DNA from: Nitrosomonadales bacterium | GTDB taxonomy: Bacteria; Pseudomonadota; Gammaproteobacteria; Burkholderiales; Gallionellaceae | DNA: 58,184 nucleotides | NCBI GenBank assembly: GCA_016721605.1 | Contig: JADKHS010000015.1 | Coordinates: 1 to 58,184 of the forward strand | Direction: 5' to 3' | In this document: in pieces, positions 1-11,085 of the stretch | How positions within the stretch are numbered: the first letter of the stretch is position 1 | Layout of the letters: the number at the start of each line of letters is the position of its first letter | The notes under the pieces: generated by a model | Databases searched by the model: none | The model's input: only the letters and a program-made list of their open reading frames with translations | Told to the model about the DNA's origin: nothing | Made by a program: the position numbers and the translations under genes

Positions 1-380
1 TTTTTTCGGCATGAAATTTGCATATTTGTGGTATTTCAGTGGTATTTGGTTTTTAGTGGTGCAGCGCCGCAGACGTACGGCGGTGATATTTGATATTGAC
101 AAATACCCGAGTTTCGTAATGGGGATGTTCCTTGCTTTTGGTACTACTTTTGAAGTGCCGGTGGCAGTAGTGGTATTGAGGATTAAAATGGATATGGTAA
201 GTATCGCCAAGCTTAAATCCGACCTTATGTAATTGTCCGGTGCATTTATTCTCGGTGCTCTCCTCACCCCGCCGGACGTAGTATCGCGAGTTCATGCTTG
301 CTATACCATTGTGGTTGTTGTACGAAGTTGGCGTCGTAGTAGCGGGGTGGATGATAAAACCTTCGAAGAGGCGGAAATGA
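1..380 (+). pseudogene. tatC: Sec-independent translocase TatC, C-terminal part, frameshifted
   Basis: TatC is the multi-spanning inner-membrane receptor of the twin-arginine translocation system and binds the RR signal peptide. The window opens inside the gene. Readable pieces are 'DIDKYPSFVMGMFLAFGTTF' and 'EVPVAVVVLRIKMDMVSIAK', matching the TatC stretch around transmembrane segments 4-5. In another frame follow 'AFILGALLTPPDVVSR' and 'FMLAIPLWLLYEVGVVVAGW', ending KRRK at a TGA at 378-380. At least three frame changes are needed (near 230, 240 and 290). The 5' half lies outside the window. The family call is firm; whether the breaks are real or sequence errors is open. Confidence 0.75.
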
Positions 381-758
381 AAAGTGGATTGACTAATTCT
401 TGTGTTTGAGTCGCAAAATTACGCGCTATGGATATTTAAAATCTTGTAATTTTCAACCCTCTCGGCCTGAGTTCAAACCCAATTCATGTCTTCAATGGTT
501 GTATATTTTACATAAACCTCTCTTTTTTACCATAAGTGCTTATTTTTTAGTAATTCCAGTCTATTGATGAACGTCAATAGGTTCTTAATTTTTAGTCTCA
601 CTTGAGGTTGTAGCTGGCTTTGAACTTGAATCCGCCTTACAAGGGTCTGCTTCAAAAGTGAATTAACCTCATGATTAAGTTACGACTCAATATTTTTTAA
701 AATATGCGCTTCGTTGTTGAAATCTCGGCACGAATTCGTATAGATCGAGCTTAATAGA
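381..758. other. Intergenic stretch without recognised gene
   Basis: AT-rich sequence between the convergent tatC and mgtE remnants. I find no credible reading frame, RNA gene, clear terminator or repeat. Confidence 0.5.
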
Positions 759-2170
759 TTAAAATGGGGAGCGAGCCCAAGAAGGGAAAATGAAGAAGCC
801 GCCACTATCGGTAATAGCGGTAAGCATTACACTGGAACCGATAGCCGGATCCCATACGTTGCATGGATAAAGGTATCAGTAAACCAGCCAATGCGCCAGA
901 TTAAATTGAGCACCATTGCAACAGTTAAAATACGCCCAGCAGCACGCTTTTACATAGGAAATAAGCAAACAATCCGGCTACACACCCCAAATCAAACCGT
1001 ACAGTCCACCGATTGCCCGGGTTCGCTGCCAATTAACTGTCTTGCATTGGCTTGGTTGGTGCCTAGTACCAGTGAACGGATGATAATGTTGGCGGTCAGA
1101 TTTGCCGGTTGCCAACTATTCCCACGTACGATAGACATTAATACTGCAGAGCGACCAGTTTTTCGATGGTATTTTCGAATTCGCCTATCGCGTATTGAGG
1201 CAAGAATGCGGTACATAAATTAGGCGCTAGCCACGCCCAACGGTTTTTACGCTTTTTCCACACCGGAAGCAAAGATGTCTACTTCACCGCGCAAACCAGT
1301 AAGTATTTAATATATCGCTCTCTGATTCAGAACGGATATAGGTCGTTACTGTGTTCCGTAACGCGACCAACCAACTTCCGTCTTCTTCTACCACGGGCGC
1401 TAAAGCTAAATCATAGCGCTCAAATGCTTCAGGCTGCTTGTTACGCCTTGTCATCGAATGCAATTTAATGGTATCGGTCAACATCAGCTACGCACCGGTA
1501 CTTCCGGTTCGTTCACCAATAAAGGATTAAGTGGCAATACGCCCTTAAAATATCATCTCTGTCACTACGAATAGCTGGTCAGTATGATCGGGCATTTCAT
1601 CAAACGGCGCAGATAACATGACACTACTTCCCGGCGTGACGTCTTGGCGTATGGTCACCATATCGAAATCAATCAGCGCACCACCGCATCTTCCGGATAG
1701 GACATCGCCGCGCGCAATTGCTCACGCTCCTCAATGGTGAGAGATTTAAATACATCGCGCATTACCGCCTGAGGCAAATCATGCGCCAGATCGGCAATCT
1801 CGTCAGTATCAAGTTGCTCCGCCGCTTCGCGCAGTTCCTCGCGACTCATGGTGGCAATCAACGATTCACACTGAATCGAAACTTCGATTAAAATTTCGCC
1901 CGTCACGATCGTCTGGACCAGATCCCATACCACCAAACGCTGCCCGATGACGCGCCACTCAAGATAAAACCGACCTCAGAAGAGATGCGGTTTGCCCGCT
2001 TATCTTGGCTCGGCTAGATTCTGCTTGTGCAGTATGCTTCCCCGGCAGTTCATGACGTTCTTGGCGTGGCATTTCCTGCTTGCGCTCAGCATTTCGACCA
2101 GAACGTGCTTAGCATCAGAAACTGCACCTGCTGTAGATGCTCTTGCACGTTTTTCGAGTGTAATGAGGTT
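759..2170 (-). pseudogene. mgtE: Magnesium transporter MgtE, degenerate
   Basis: MgtE is an inner-membrane Mg2+ channel with an N-terminal helical domain, paired CBS domains and five membrane helices. All parts can be traced on the minus strand but in different frames. The N domain reads 'AAEQLDTDEIADLAHDLPQA' and 'EEREQLRAAMSYPEDAVV' (1673-1936). The CBS region includes 'EMPDHTDQLFVV' near 1590 and 'AFERYDLALAPVVEEDGSWL' near 1390, then 'RSESESDILNT'. The membrane part includes 'TANIIIRSLVLGTNQANARQ' near 1050, 'LAGLLIPLSMQRMGSGY' near 860 and 'LTAITDSGGFFIF' near 800. At least five frameshifts split about 1.4 kb. The N-terminal limit near 2170 is approximate. It is non-functional if the sequence is correct. 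Confidence 0.8.
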
Positions 2171-2698
2171 CGTGGATTTTGGTCGTGATATGCTACCTGA
2201 AAGACTGCGGCTATTATAAGGAGGCTTGGATCTCAGTCGTGTGGAATAATATCGACAACGTTGTGTTGATACTATCAGTTTGACTTGGTGAGTACGGCGA
2301 CAGCAGTGAGTCTTATCTGTGCACGCTGAAATAGGCAAGAAAAGTATTCCTGACACTCGATAACTTGCAGGTACGTGTAGCAATCTGTCAAAAAACAGAG
2401 AGAGGCATAGAAAAAATCTAGTTGCTCTGCCTGATCCAGTGAATCACCGGAATAAAACCGGTAGAGTGGATGGTATTAATTTGATGAGGAGAACTCACCT
2501 GGGCCGGTCAAAAATAATTTACGGGATTATCTTGCTGAGGCATTCAGCATGAGAAATTTCAATAAACCAAACCAATCGTTTGGGATTAGCCTTATTCTTG
2601 GCTATTTTGGTATGGTATTGCCCGCTCAACGTGTTGACAATTTTTACCAAGTGACTGTTTACGGTGAACCAATTACATCATCGGATTTATCCGAGGAC
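2171..2698. other. Stretch between mgtE and galE remnants, nothing recognised
   Basis: No convincing gene. A short plus-strand frame (2549-2794) overlaps the galE tail and has no family resemblance. Both flanking remnants are on the minus strand, so this may hold the old mgtE upstream region. Confidence 0.4.
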
Positions 2699-3658
2699 CT
2701 ACAAAATTTGCCATCTCAAGAATCAGCACATCTGCGCTATAGTACGCTCGCTTTCCAACTCAGATCACGTTCCGCCAACGTAGTGTCTGCGTAACATGTT
2801 CCAATATCCCCAGGCGACGCTCTACTATTTGGTAGGGTATGACACTCCACTGGCTTGCTCAAATGCGCTCCATCTCCAAAACGCTATTACTCCCACGTAC
2901 CCAAATTGTAAGTAGCCACTCTGTTTGATCAACCAACTTTCAAGTCCCGGCGCGACCAATAGCAAGATCGCGACGTGAATATAATCTCTCATACCCGTGC
3001 CATCAATGGTTGGATAATCATCAGCATAAATCGACAACACCTCGCCGACCTTGTGCTACCTGGGCAATATAAGAATCAAATTAACTCGGAATATCAGTAG
3101 GATCTTCGCCAATCAGTCCCGCTTTCATGCGCGCCCACAGGGTTAAAATAACGAAGCAACGCAATTCCCATGAAGGATCAGCTATCGCAAGATCACGGAG
3201 CACCTCCTCGATCATCAGCTTGCTCTACCATATAGATTGGTCGCACCAAGTGGAAAATTCTCCAGATTGGAACGGTAGCAGGATCACCGTAAGCTGTAGC
3301 AGAAGAAAAAAACTGGCGTTTTTACCTGCGCTTCGGTCATCATCTCAAACAACCCAAACTACCATAGACATTATTGTCATAGTAGCGTAACGGTTGCTAC
3401 CGCAGATTAACCTACCGCTTTCAAACCAGCAAAATGGATTCCGCATCAAAATGATGCCCTGCAAAAGGCCTGCATTGCTTGTCGATCACGAATATCAGCC
3501 TCTACAAATCCCGGTCGGCGTGCAACAATACGCTCAATACGATCAAGAACCTGCCTTGCTGTTACAAAAATTGTCAACTAATCAGAGTCTCGAATCCAGC
3601 CAACATCAGCTCAACAACCGTATGCGAAGCAAATATAACCTCCTATTACTAAAATCAT
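2699..3658 (-). pseudogene. galE: UDP-glucose 4-epimerase GalE, degenerate
   Basis: GalE interconverts UDP-glucose and UDP-galactose in the cytoplasm using bound NAD. The minus strand starts 'MILVIGGYI' at 3658 with a GGAAG ribosome site just upstream. It continues in mixed frames as 'VLDRIERIVARRPGFVEADI', 'IHFAGLKAVG', 'LFEMMTEAQVKT', 'IYADDYPTIDGTGMRDYIHV' (2825-3040) and 'CYADTTLAERDLSWKA' near 2770. It stops at 2699 shortly after the usual W-R-W end. The span matches the usual length of about 330 residues, but six or more frame changes and several internal stops break it, and the Rossmann glycine motif has lost residues. Confidence 0.8.
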
Positions 3659-3854
3659 TCTTCTTCCTTTTTATCGGTGGCAGATTTCAGCTTAAAGAGC
3701 AAATTTTGTGAGATTATTTGTACGGCGAGCTACATGGATATCAGCTTCTTAAACTAGTACAAATAGACGAGTAACAAATCAAGGAGCGATGATTTTTCTT
3801 GACAGCCTAGATTACAAAGTGAAAGAAACTTAACTATCAGGATGTTTATCATAC

Positions 3855-4720
3855 AAAATAACATGCTTCCCACTTTACCCATTTCAACCGGGTTGCGCGT
3901 GATCTGGATGCCACATTCTTCCATCACTGCCAATTTGTCCTCGGAACAGACCTGACCCCCCCGGAAATAATTGCCTAGCATGTCCCCGACACGCACCACA
4001 ACGGCGCGGTAATCCCAGCAATAAAGCCGACCCGGGTTTTTATGTTGCTCTTAATCCAGCGCGCATTCTTCTTCATCACTGCACCAATTTCGCCCACCAT
4101 CACAGCATCGGTCTCCGGATCATCGTTGAATAATTTCATTACAGACCAAAATGCTTCATGCCATAGTCGGATCACCGCCTATTCCGACTCAGGAAGATTG
4201 TCCGAACCAGTTCAGTCGGCTGCCCAGACTGCCTCATAAGTCAACGTTCCCGAAACGTGACACTACGCCAATACGTCCCTTACGGTGGATGTCCGGGCAT
4301 GATGCCAATTTTAATTTCGTCCGGTGTAATCAGTCCTAGACAGTTCGGGCCAATCAGCAGCGTCTTCTTGCCCTGCATTTTGTAACGTGCGTAGCATGTC
4401 ATGTACGGGTATGCCTTCTGTGATGCAGATCACCAGCTCCAGCCCTGCTTCCACCGCCTCGTCAATCGCCGCAGCAGCAAAGGGAGGGGGGTACATAAAT
4501 CACTGAGACCGTTGCCCCGGTTTGCGCGCTAGCTTCCATTACGCTGTTGAATATTGGAATGCCCTCATAGCTTTGTCCGGCCTTGCCGGGAGTCACCCCA
4601 GCGACAAAACAATTCGCTCCATTTGCATAATTTTTACAATGTAATGTAGCGAAATTGGCCGACTTTACCAGTCATGCCTTGCGTCATTACTTTAGTATCT
4701 TTGTTGATAAGAATGGACAT
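3855..4720 (-). pseudogene. sucD: Succinyl-CoA synthetase alpha subunit SucD, degenerate
   Basis: SucD carries the CoA site and phosphohistidine of succinyl-CoA synthetase (TCA cycle). It starts 'MSILINKDTKVMTQGMTGKV' at 4720, right at the sucC end. Later pieces lie in changing frames: 'PPPFAAAAIDEAVEAGLELV' and 'CITEGIPVHDML' (4311-4496), 'LFNDDPETDAVMVGEIG' with 'ARWIKSNIKTRVGFIAG' (3975-4175), and 'GIQITRNPVEMGK' near 3880. The usual length of about 290 residues is covered, with at least five frameshifts and in-frame stops. The segment around the active His (about 4200-4300) is scrambled across frames. It was co-transcribed with sucC upstream. Confidence 0.85.
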
Positions 4721-5876
4721 TACGCCCCTTTGCCGCAGTAACAACCTTCGCTGCCGCATCTGCCATATCACCGGCAGAAATAATTGGCAAGCCAGATTCA
4801 GCCAGAATTTTTTTCCGAGATCAACGTTAGTGCCTTCCAGACGCACCACTAATGGTACTTTCAAATGCACTTCGCGCGCCGCTGCCACCACTCCTTCGGC
4901 AATCACATCGCACTTCATGATTCCGCCGAAGATATTTACCAAAATTGCGCGCAAATTCGGATTTCTCAACATTAATTTGAATGCTTCAGTTACTTTTCCC
5001 TTGCTGGCCCCCCCCCCTACATCAAGAAAATTCGCTGGCATGCCACCATACAATTTAATGATATCCATGGTCGCCATGGCTAGCCCGCACCATTCACCAA
5101 GCAGCCAATGTTGCCATTCAGTGAGATATAGCTAAGGCCGAATTGAAGCTTCAACTTCGGCTGGGTCTTCTTTCAGATCGCGCAACGCTACAATTTCTGA
5201 ATGACGAAATAACGCATTACTATCGAAATTAATTTTTGCATCCAGCGCCAATAAATTCTGATCCGCAGTTAGCACAAGCGGATTGATTTCCCGCCAACAT
5301 CGCATCCTTTTCCACGAAAGCCTGGTACAAGCCTTGAAAACAGGCACGTGCCTGAGCAAGTGCTGCACTCGGGATGCCAATCTGCCGCGCCACATCATCT
5401 ACCTCAGCATCAATCAGTCCCGACAAAGGATTTATCCAGACCTTGTGAATTTTTTCAGGTGTATGCGCAGCGACTGCCTCAATTTCCATTCCGCCCTCGC
5501 TACTGGCCATCAGCACGACACGCTGCTTGCTTCGATCGATTATCATTCCTACGTAATATTCTTTTTGCCATCTGCCCTCCTCAATTAGCAGGCGTCTGAC
5601 CAATTGCCCATTAGCATTAGTCTGGTGTGTAACCAATTGCATGCCAAGAATCTCTCCAGCATACGTACCTACATCCTGCACCGAATTCACCACCTTCACC
5701 CCGCCACCCTGACCACGCCCACCGGCATGAATCTGCGCTTTCACCACCCACACCGGGCCACCCAACTGCTGTGCGACGGCAATGGCCTCATCCACGCTGA
5801 AACACACCGATCCGCGTGGAGTCGGCACGCCATACTGGCGGAGGAGTTCTTTGGCCTGATATTCGTGAATTTTCAT
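4718..5876 (-). pseudogene. sucC: Succinyl-CoA synthetase beta subunit SucC, frameshifted
   Basis: SucC is the nucleotide-binding ATP-grasp subunit of succinyl-CoA synthetase. The first ~200 residues (5876 down to about 5290) are clean: 'MKIHEYQAKELLRQYGVPTP', then 'VWVVKAQIHAGGRGQGGGVK' and the 'WINPLSGLIDAEVDD' region. The frame then breaks near 5290 ('EINPLVLTADQNLLALDAKI' follows in another frame), again near 5140, and near 4800. The 'LDVGGGASKGKVTEAFKLML' and 'NIFGGIMKCDVIAEGVV' segments are in a third frame. At the 3' end one more G in the GGGG run would restore the usual ending and an overlapping TAATG with sucD. Confidence 0.85.
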
Positions 5877-6199
5877 ATTTGATGCAGTTCCCTATTTCGT
5901 GCGCAACTAGGCGATGCGCTGCAGACACAATATTAACCAATCAGCCCTTGTTTATGTTTATAATGCATTGATTTTATTAATAATTGTTATTTAATATAAA
6001 ACTTCAATTGAAATGTGTGTTTTTAAATTCAACATACTTTCTTGCAACAATATACAGGCATCGAATGATCTAAAATGCACATAGAAAACATACGCCAGAC
6101 AAGTATATACGAGACATTTGCAGAACACGAAATCGAACAAAAATTTAAATCGATTTCCGGGTGAATGGGTCGCATATCAACAATATTGGTACCAATCCA
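5877..6199. other. Intergenic region upstream of sucC
   Basis: AT-rich stretch between the sucC start and the 3' end of the ABC exporter remnant. It probably once held the sucCD promoter, but I cannot point to clear -35/-10 boxes. No gene seen. Confidence 0.4.
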
Positions 6200-8004
6200 G
6201 CTCAGGGCGTTATAGGTGTAATCGGCTGATACTTCTTCTTCTTCTTGTTGTTGCAGCGCCCACATTTGCGCATATACCCCTTGTTTTCCTAGTAACTCAC
6301 GGTGCGTACCACGTTCAACAATACGCCCACTGTCCATTACCAATATCTGATTTGCGTCCACGACGGTAGATAGGCGATGAGCGATAACCAGCGTGGTTCG
6401 ATTATAATGCAACGTTGCGCAATTCATGCTGAATTACCTTTTCGGATGTTGAATCCAGAGCTCAAGTCGCCTCGTCAAAAATCAGGATAGCTGGATTTTT
6501 GAGGATAGCGCGCGCAATCGCCACACGCTGTTTCTCTCCACCAGACAACTTCAATCCACGCTCCCCCACCATGGTGTCGTAGCCATCCGGCTAGCGATGT
6601 TATAAAATCGTGAATATAGGCCGATTGCGCCGCATGCATATTTCCTCACGCGAGGCTTCGGGGCGGCCATAAGCTATATTGTAATAAATGCTGTCGTTAA
6701 ACAGCACGGCATCTTGCGGCACAATGCCAATCGCGGCGCGCAAACTGGCCTGTGGCCACCTTGCGAATGTCCTGATTGTCTATAAGGATGCGTCCTGAAT
6801 TTACATCATAAAACGGAACAGCAACCGTGACAAGGTAGATTTGCCGCTCCGCTCGAGCCCACCACAGCGACCGTATGTCCAGACGGAATATCAAAACTAA
6901 GATCGAATAAAATCTGCCGTTTTGGTGCATAAGAAAAACACACCTGCTCAAAATGAACTGCTGCTTGATCAACCTTCAGCGCAACCGCATCTGGCGCATC
7001 TTGTATCTCACGGTTTTCATCGAGCAGGCGGAACATTTTTTCCATATCCACCAGAGAGTGCTTTTGATCTCGCGATAGAACAAAGCTCAAGAAAATGCAG
7101 TGGCATATAAAGCTGCAACATGAAGACATTGATTAGAACCAAGTCGCCTATGGTCACCTCCTCTTTACCACGCCGTTCGATGCCAGCAGCATCAACGCGG
7201 TCATGCCGATGGCAACTAATAGCGCTCTGCCCGGAATTCAACGCTGCCAGCGAAGTTTGATTCTGCACCGCCGATGTTTCCCACTTGCTCATGTGTTCAT
7301 CGTAGCGTCGCGCTTCATAGTCCTCGTTACCAAAATATTTTACCGTTTCATAGTTAAGCAGGCTGTCTATGGCGCGCGTGTTTGCCTTTGAATCCATATC
7401 ATTCATGGTACGGCGAAATATCATGCCACTCGGTAATGAATAAGGTAAAGATGATATACACAATCAGCGTGATGAAAGTAACCGCAAACCACGCGTTGTA
7501 TTTATAAAGCAAAATTCCTGCAACCAGGCCAATTTCAGCAGCGTCGGCAAAATGCTGAATAGCATAAAGTTGAGTAAGCTGATCCCTTTCGTACCACGCT
7601 CAATATCGTGATACGCCACCAGTCTGTCGCTCCAGATGGAAGCGCAGACTTAAGCTATGCAGATGAACGAATAGTTTGAGTGCTACGCGCCGTATGGCAC
7701 GCTGGGTTACTTTGGCAAATACCGCGTCGCGCAACTCGCCAAATAGTGTGCTAAAGAGCCGCAACAAACCATAGCCAACCACGAGAGACACCGGAACCAA
7801 CAACATTGCCTTTGGCTGACCCAGAGCATCCACGATTTCCTTGAGCAACAGCGGCACCGTCACGTTAGCCAGTTTGGCCAGCACCAGCAGCAACAATGCC
7901 AGCACAACACGACCCTTGAATTCCATCAGGTAAGGCAGAAGGGTGCGAATGATATTCCAATCGCCATGAGGCGCAGGGGTAGAGGAAGCAGGACGGGGGC
8001 GCAT
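6200..8004 (-). pseudogene. Atm1/HMT-type ABC exporter (membrane domain plus ATPase), degenerate
   Basis: Half-size ABC exporters of this type move glutathione- or thiol-linked compounds across the inner membrane. The N-terminus is clean, from 'MRPRPASSTPAPHGDWNIIR' through 'RVVLALLLLVLAKLANVTVP' to 'LRFHLERQTGG' (7600-8004). Later pieces are 'NYETVKYFGNEDYEARRYDE' (near 7340), Walker A 'VAVVGSSGA' with the GKST part lost by frameshift (near 6860), 'GERGLKLSGGEKQRVAIA' (near 6540), Walker B ending IFDEAT followed by TGA where the family has TCA (Ser), and 'TTLVIAHRLSTVVDANQILV'. There are several frameshifts plus this nonsense change. The natural end is probably near 6230. Confidence 0.75.
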
Positions 8005-8327
8005 GATGATGTGAGGAAAATTAATAGACGTAATATAGTCGCGTCACGTAATGTACGTGCTACAGGGCAGTGCCCGCTTATTTCATTGGCTATTTACGCC
8101 CGCAGGCAACATTTTGCGGCACAATTCAGATGATTTGTCCGTCAGTTAAATTTGACTCCGTTTAATTCATAGGCGCAAGAAATTTTTTCGCACCCTGCTG
8201 TGACCGGAAGGTATCCAATTGCAATCCATATCATTCGCTGTACGGGTTCGCTTGGAGCAGACGGTGCGGTTGTTGGCTTTAATCGTAGATTTCACTATTG
8301 CCTATGTGATCACAAATGAAATTAAAA
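8005..8327. other. Intergenic region between ABC exporter and anmK remnants
   Basis: No recognisable gene on either strand. In related genomes a small iron-sulfur carrier gene (erpA) often lies near anmK, but I could not read its motif here. Confidence 0.4.
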
Positions 8328-9463
8328 TTAAGCCGAATAAATCGCCCCGAGTATGCAGGGGTGACGTGCGCCAGTAACCGCGACCAAATTGACGCTATAA
8401 CCATATAAACGTTGCTGTGCCAGCCAGGCAAAAGCGATGGCCTCCAGCCAATCAGCTCCCATGCCTAATGTGTCAGTGGTTTGAATACGGCAATCTGGCA
8501 AGGAGATACCCAAGCTTCGCACTAAAGCTTGATTGCGCGCACCACCACCACACAAATAAATTTCTTGTGCGCCATCACAAAAACGATGGATCGCGTCTGA
8601 AATAACGCGGCTGCTAAATGCGAGCAAAGTGGCCTGTACGTCGACAGGTAATTCGTCACCGCGTAGCTTACTGTTTAGCCAGGCTGGGTTAAACAAATCA
8701 CGCCCACTGCTTTTCGGTGGTATGGCATGCAAAAGGTTCGTCCAGCAACTTATGTAGCAGCGCTGGAATACTCTGTCCGCTGGCGGCCCATGCACCGTCT
8801 CGATCGTAAGGTTCTCCGCACTGTAGAGCAATCCATGCATCCATCAACATGTTGCCCGGGCCGCAATCGAAGCCTGCTGTATGACGCTTGGGTGGTAGGT
8901 TAGTAAGGTTGCTGATGCCACCGATGTTGACAATAACGCGATGAATGCTTGGGTGGCGTAATACTTTGTCGTGGAAAGCAGGAACAGGCGGAGCGCCCTG
9001 TCCCTCCTGCGGCGATGTCACGGCTGCGGAAGTCACTAACTACAGTAATGCCGCTCAATTCGGCCAGTAAGGCCGCATTACCGAGTTGTAGAGTATAACC
9101 TTCGCTAGGGCGGTGACGTATAGTCTGTCCGTGGCAGCCAATAGCGCGTATTTGACCGAGCGTGATATTGGTTGTGCGCAGTAAGGTTGCCGTTGCTGCG
9201 GCATACAAGCTCGCCAATTCATTACTGATTAACTGCATCTGATGCAGCTCGTCATTTGTAGGGTGATGCAAGGTTAGCAGCGCGTCCTTCAGCCTCCTTC
9301 CGTAAGCTTGGAAGGAGGTAGCGAGCAATTTGGGGTAGCTGGTGGAGAAATCAAACAAGACAACATCAATGCTGTCCAAGCTAGGGCCGGACATGATGCA
9401 TATATAAAATTTAGAATGGTTCTGAACTATGTGAGTCTGCTTAGCGCGATTTTGTTCAGTCAA
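8328..9463 (-). pseudogene. anmK: Anhydro-N-acetylmuramic acid kinase AnmK, frameshifted
   Basis: AnmK phosphorylates and opens 1,6-anhydro-MurNAc during cell-wall recycling. Three frames in order carry the whole protein: residues from 9463 including 'AIGCHGQTIRHRPSEGYTLQ' and 'SGITVVSDFRSRDIAAGG', then 'INIGGISNLTNLP'-like sequence and 'GFDCGPGNMLMDAWI' (8698-9036), then 'EIYLCGGGARNQALVRSL' and 'DTLGMGADWLEAIAFAWLA' (8328-8700). There are two frameshifts (near 9000 and 8720). The N-terminal phosphate-loop motif, normally GLMSGTSLDGID, reads CIMSGPSLDSID, so conserved glycines and a threonine are changed. It lies 11 bp downstream of the M23 peptidase gene. Confidence 0.8.
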
Positions 9464-9474
9464 GTTTAGCCAAG

Positions 9475-10766
9475 TTAGTATCGCGCAACACGCCCAAGCG
9501 GGCGGTCAGGCTGCGGTAGCTTCTTGAAGGCAAGCTTCTGCGTATTGTCTAATGGGGCGGCATCTGGCAATGCGGCACGCAAGGGGTCGCGATGTTGAGC
9601 ATTAACCATGAATTCATAATGCAAGTGTGGGCCCGTGGCTAAACCAGTCATACCGACAAAGCCAATAATGTCCCCTTGCCCCACACGCTGGCCGCGGCGC
9701 AAGCCGCTAGCAAAACGTGATAGATGCCCATATACGGTGGTGTGGCGGCTTTGATGCTCTACTATCACAACATTGCCATAACCGCCTTGTTTGCCGACAA
9801 AGGATACTGTCCCATCGGCAGTGACTTTAACCTTGGTACCTAGCGCTGCGGCATAGTCCACACCTTTATGCGCACGCAATGTATTCAGTACTGGGTGAAA
9901 GCGCGATAGACTGAAACCGGAGCTAATGCGTGAAAATTCAAGTGGTGAGCGCAAAAAAGCCTTTCGTATGCTCTTACCATCCGGTGTGTAATAATCGCCG
10001 TGACTGTTGTCAGTTTTGAAGTACACGACACGATAGCTCTTGCCTTGATTGACGAACTCGGCTGCCCGAATGCGTCCGGTACGAACCGGTTCGCCATTGT
10101 TATAATCCATTTCGTAAACTACGCTGAATTTGTCTCCTTTGCGTAGGTCACGATGGAAGTCGATATTACTACCAAAAATTTCAGCTAATTGGTTAGCGGT
10201 AGATTCCGGCAGGCCAATTGCATCAGTCGCGGCAAAGAGTGTGCTGCTAATCTCTCCAGTACGCATGAGCAAACGTTGTTCAAGCAGGGGGGGGTGTATG
10301 CTGGTCTTGAAGTCGCCAACCCTTTTCTCAATAAAAATCTGGTTACCGTTGTTATCCAGGTAACGCAACGCTAGAAGATTACCATCTGCATTGGTTTCAG
10401 CTTGCACGAATTTACCTGTGGCAAGTTGACGGAAGGATGCTGCAGCTTGGTTGCGACGCAGATATTCGCTTGCGGAGGGGTCGTCTACCTGCATACGGCG
10501 CAGCAGTTCAGTTACCGTATCTCCCGCTGTACGCGTTCATTACGCCAGTATGTGGCGGCCTTGGAATTGGTGACGTCAGTAATGGTTGGCGTATTGTGGG
10601 GCAGGACGATTTCTTCCGCGACCATTGTAAGGGATGTATAGGGAGTGTCAGGCTGCGGTACAATTCCAAACGCAGTCACCACGCCAAGCAATGGTAGGCT
10701 GGATAAAGCAACAAACCAACGTAGTTTTATTTTTTTTTCTTGTGTCAGGGTGTTTGGGTTTAGCAT
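9475..10766 (-). CDS. M23 family metallopeptidase (LytM domain), one frameshift
   Basis: Membrane-anchored peptidoglycan endopeptidase of the MepM/YebA type. The N-terminus (10766) has a hydrophobic anchor 'WFVALSSLPLLGVVTAFGIV'. The long second part carries a LysM/OapA-like region and a LytM domain with all zinc and catalytic motifs: HKGVDYAA, VYGHL and GPHLHYE. The two parts are out of frame at about 10523. Adding one base to the CCC run there (GGG on the coding strand) restores 'VQRGDTVTELLRRMQVDDP'. With that repair it is about 430 residues, normal for the family. It lies directly upstream of anmK on the same strand, suggesting a cell-wall turnover operon. Confidence 0.85.
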
Positions 10767-11085
10767 TTATTTACATCTCCTAGCTACTACCTTCGCCATC
10801 TCAAAGTTGCGAGCACTATTTTTTTGAATAGCGTGCAACTTTACCAGAAGTCGGTCATTCTTCAAAACCTATCGGCCAGATACTGACCAATGGTTAATAT
10901 GTGAGTATAGACGGTTAAAAAATTTATCCTGGTGTACTCAAACTAATCGCAAACCATGGGGAGGTTGGCGGCGTATTTCTTTGGCGTGAATTGTATAGCT
11001 GGCAGTGGGAGGAGATTGGAGTTGTTATGGGGTAAAATTGGTAACAGGTGAGTTTAGGCGGTTATTTTATAGGAAGGATGATTTT
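10767..11085. other. Divergent intergenic region
   Basis: Lies between the start of the M23 gene (minus) and the Sel1 gene (plus), so it should carry both promoters. It contains an imperfect inverted repeat around 10805-10842 with a T-rich loop. No clear -35/-10 pair and no gene recognised. Confidence 0.45.

Noticed and set aside
2549..2794. An 81-codon plus-strand frame near the galE end
   Set aside because: Overlaps the clearly readable galE tail on the other strand and has no homology I can recognise.
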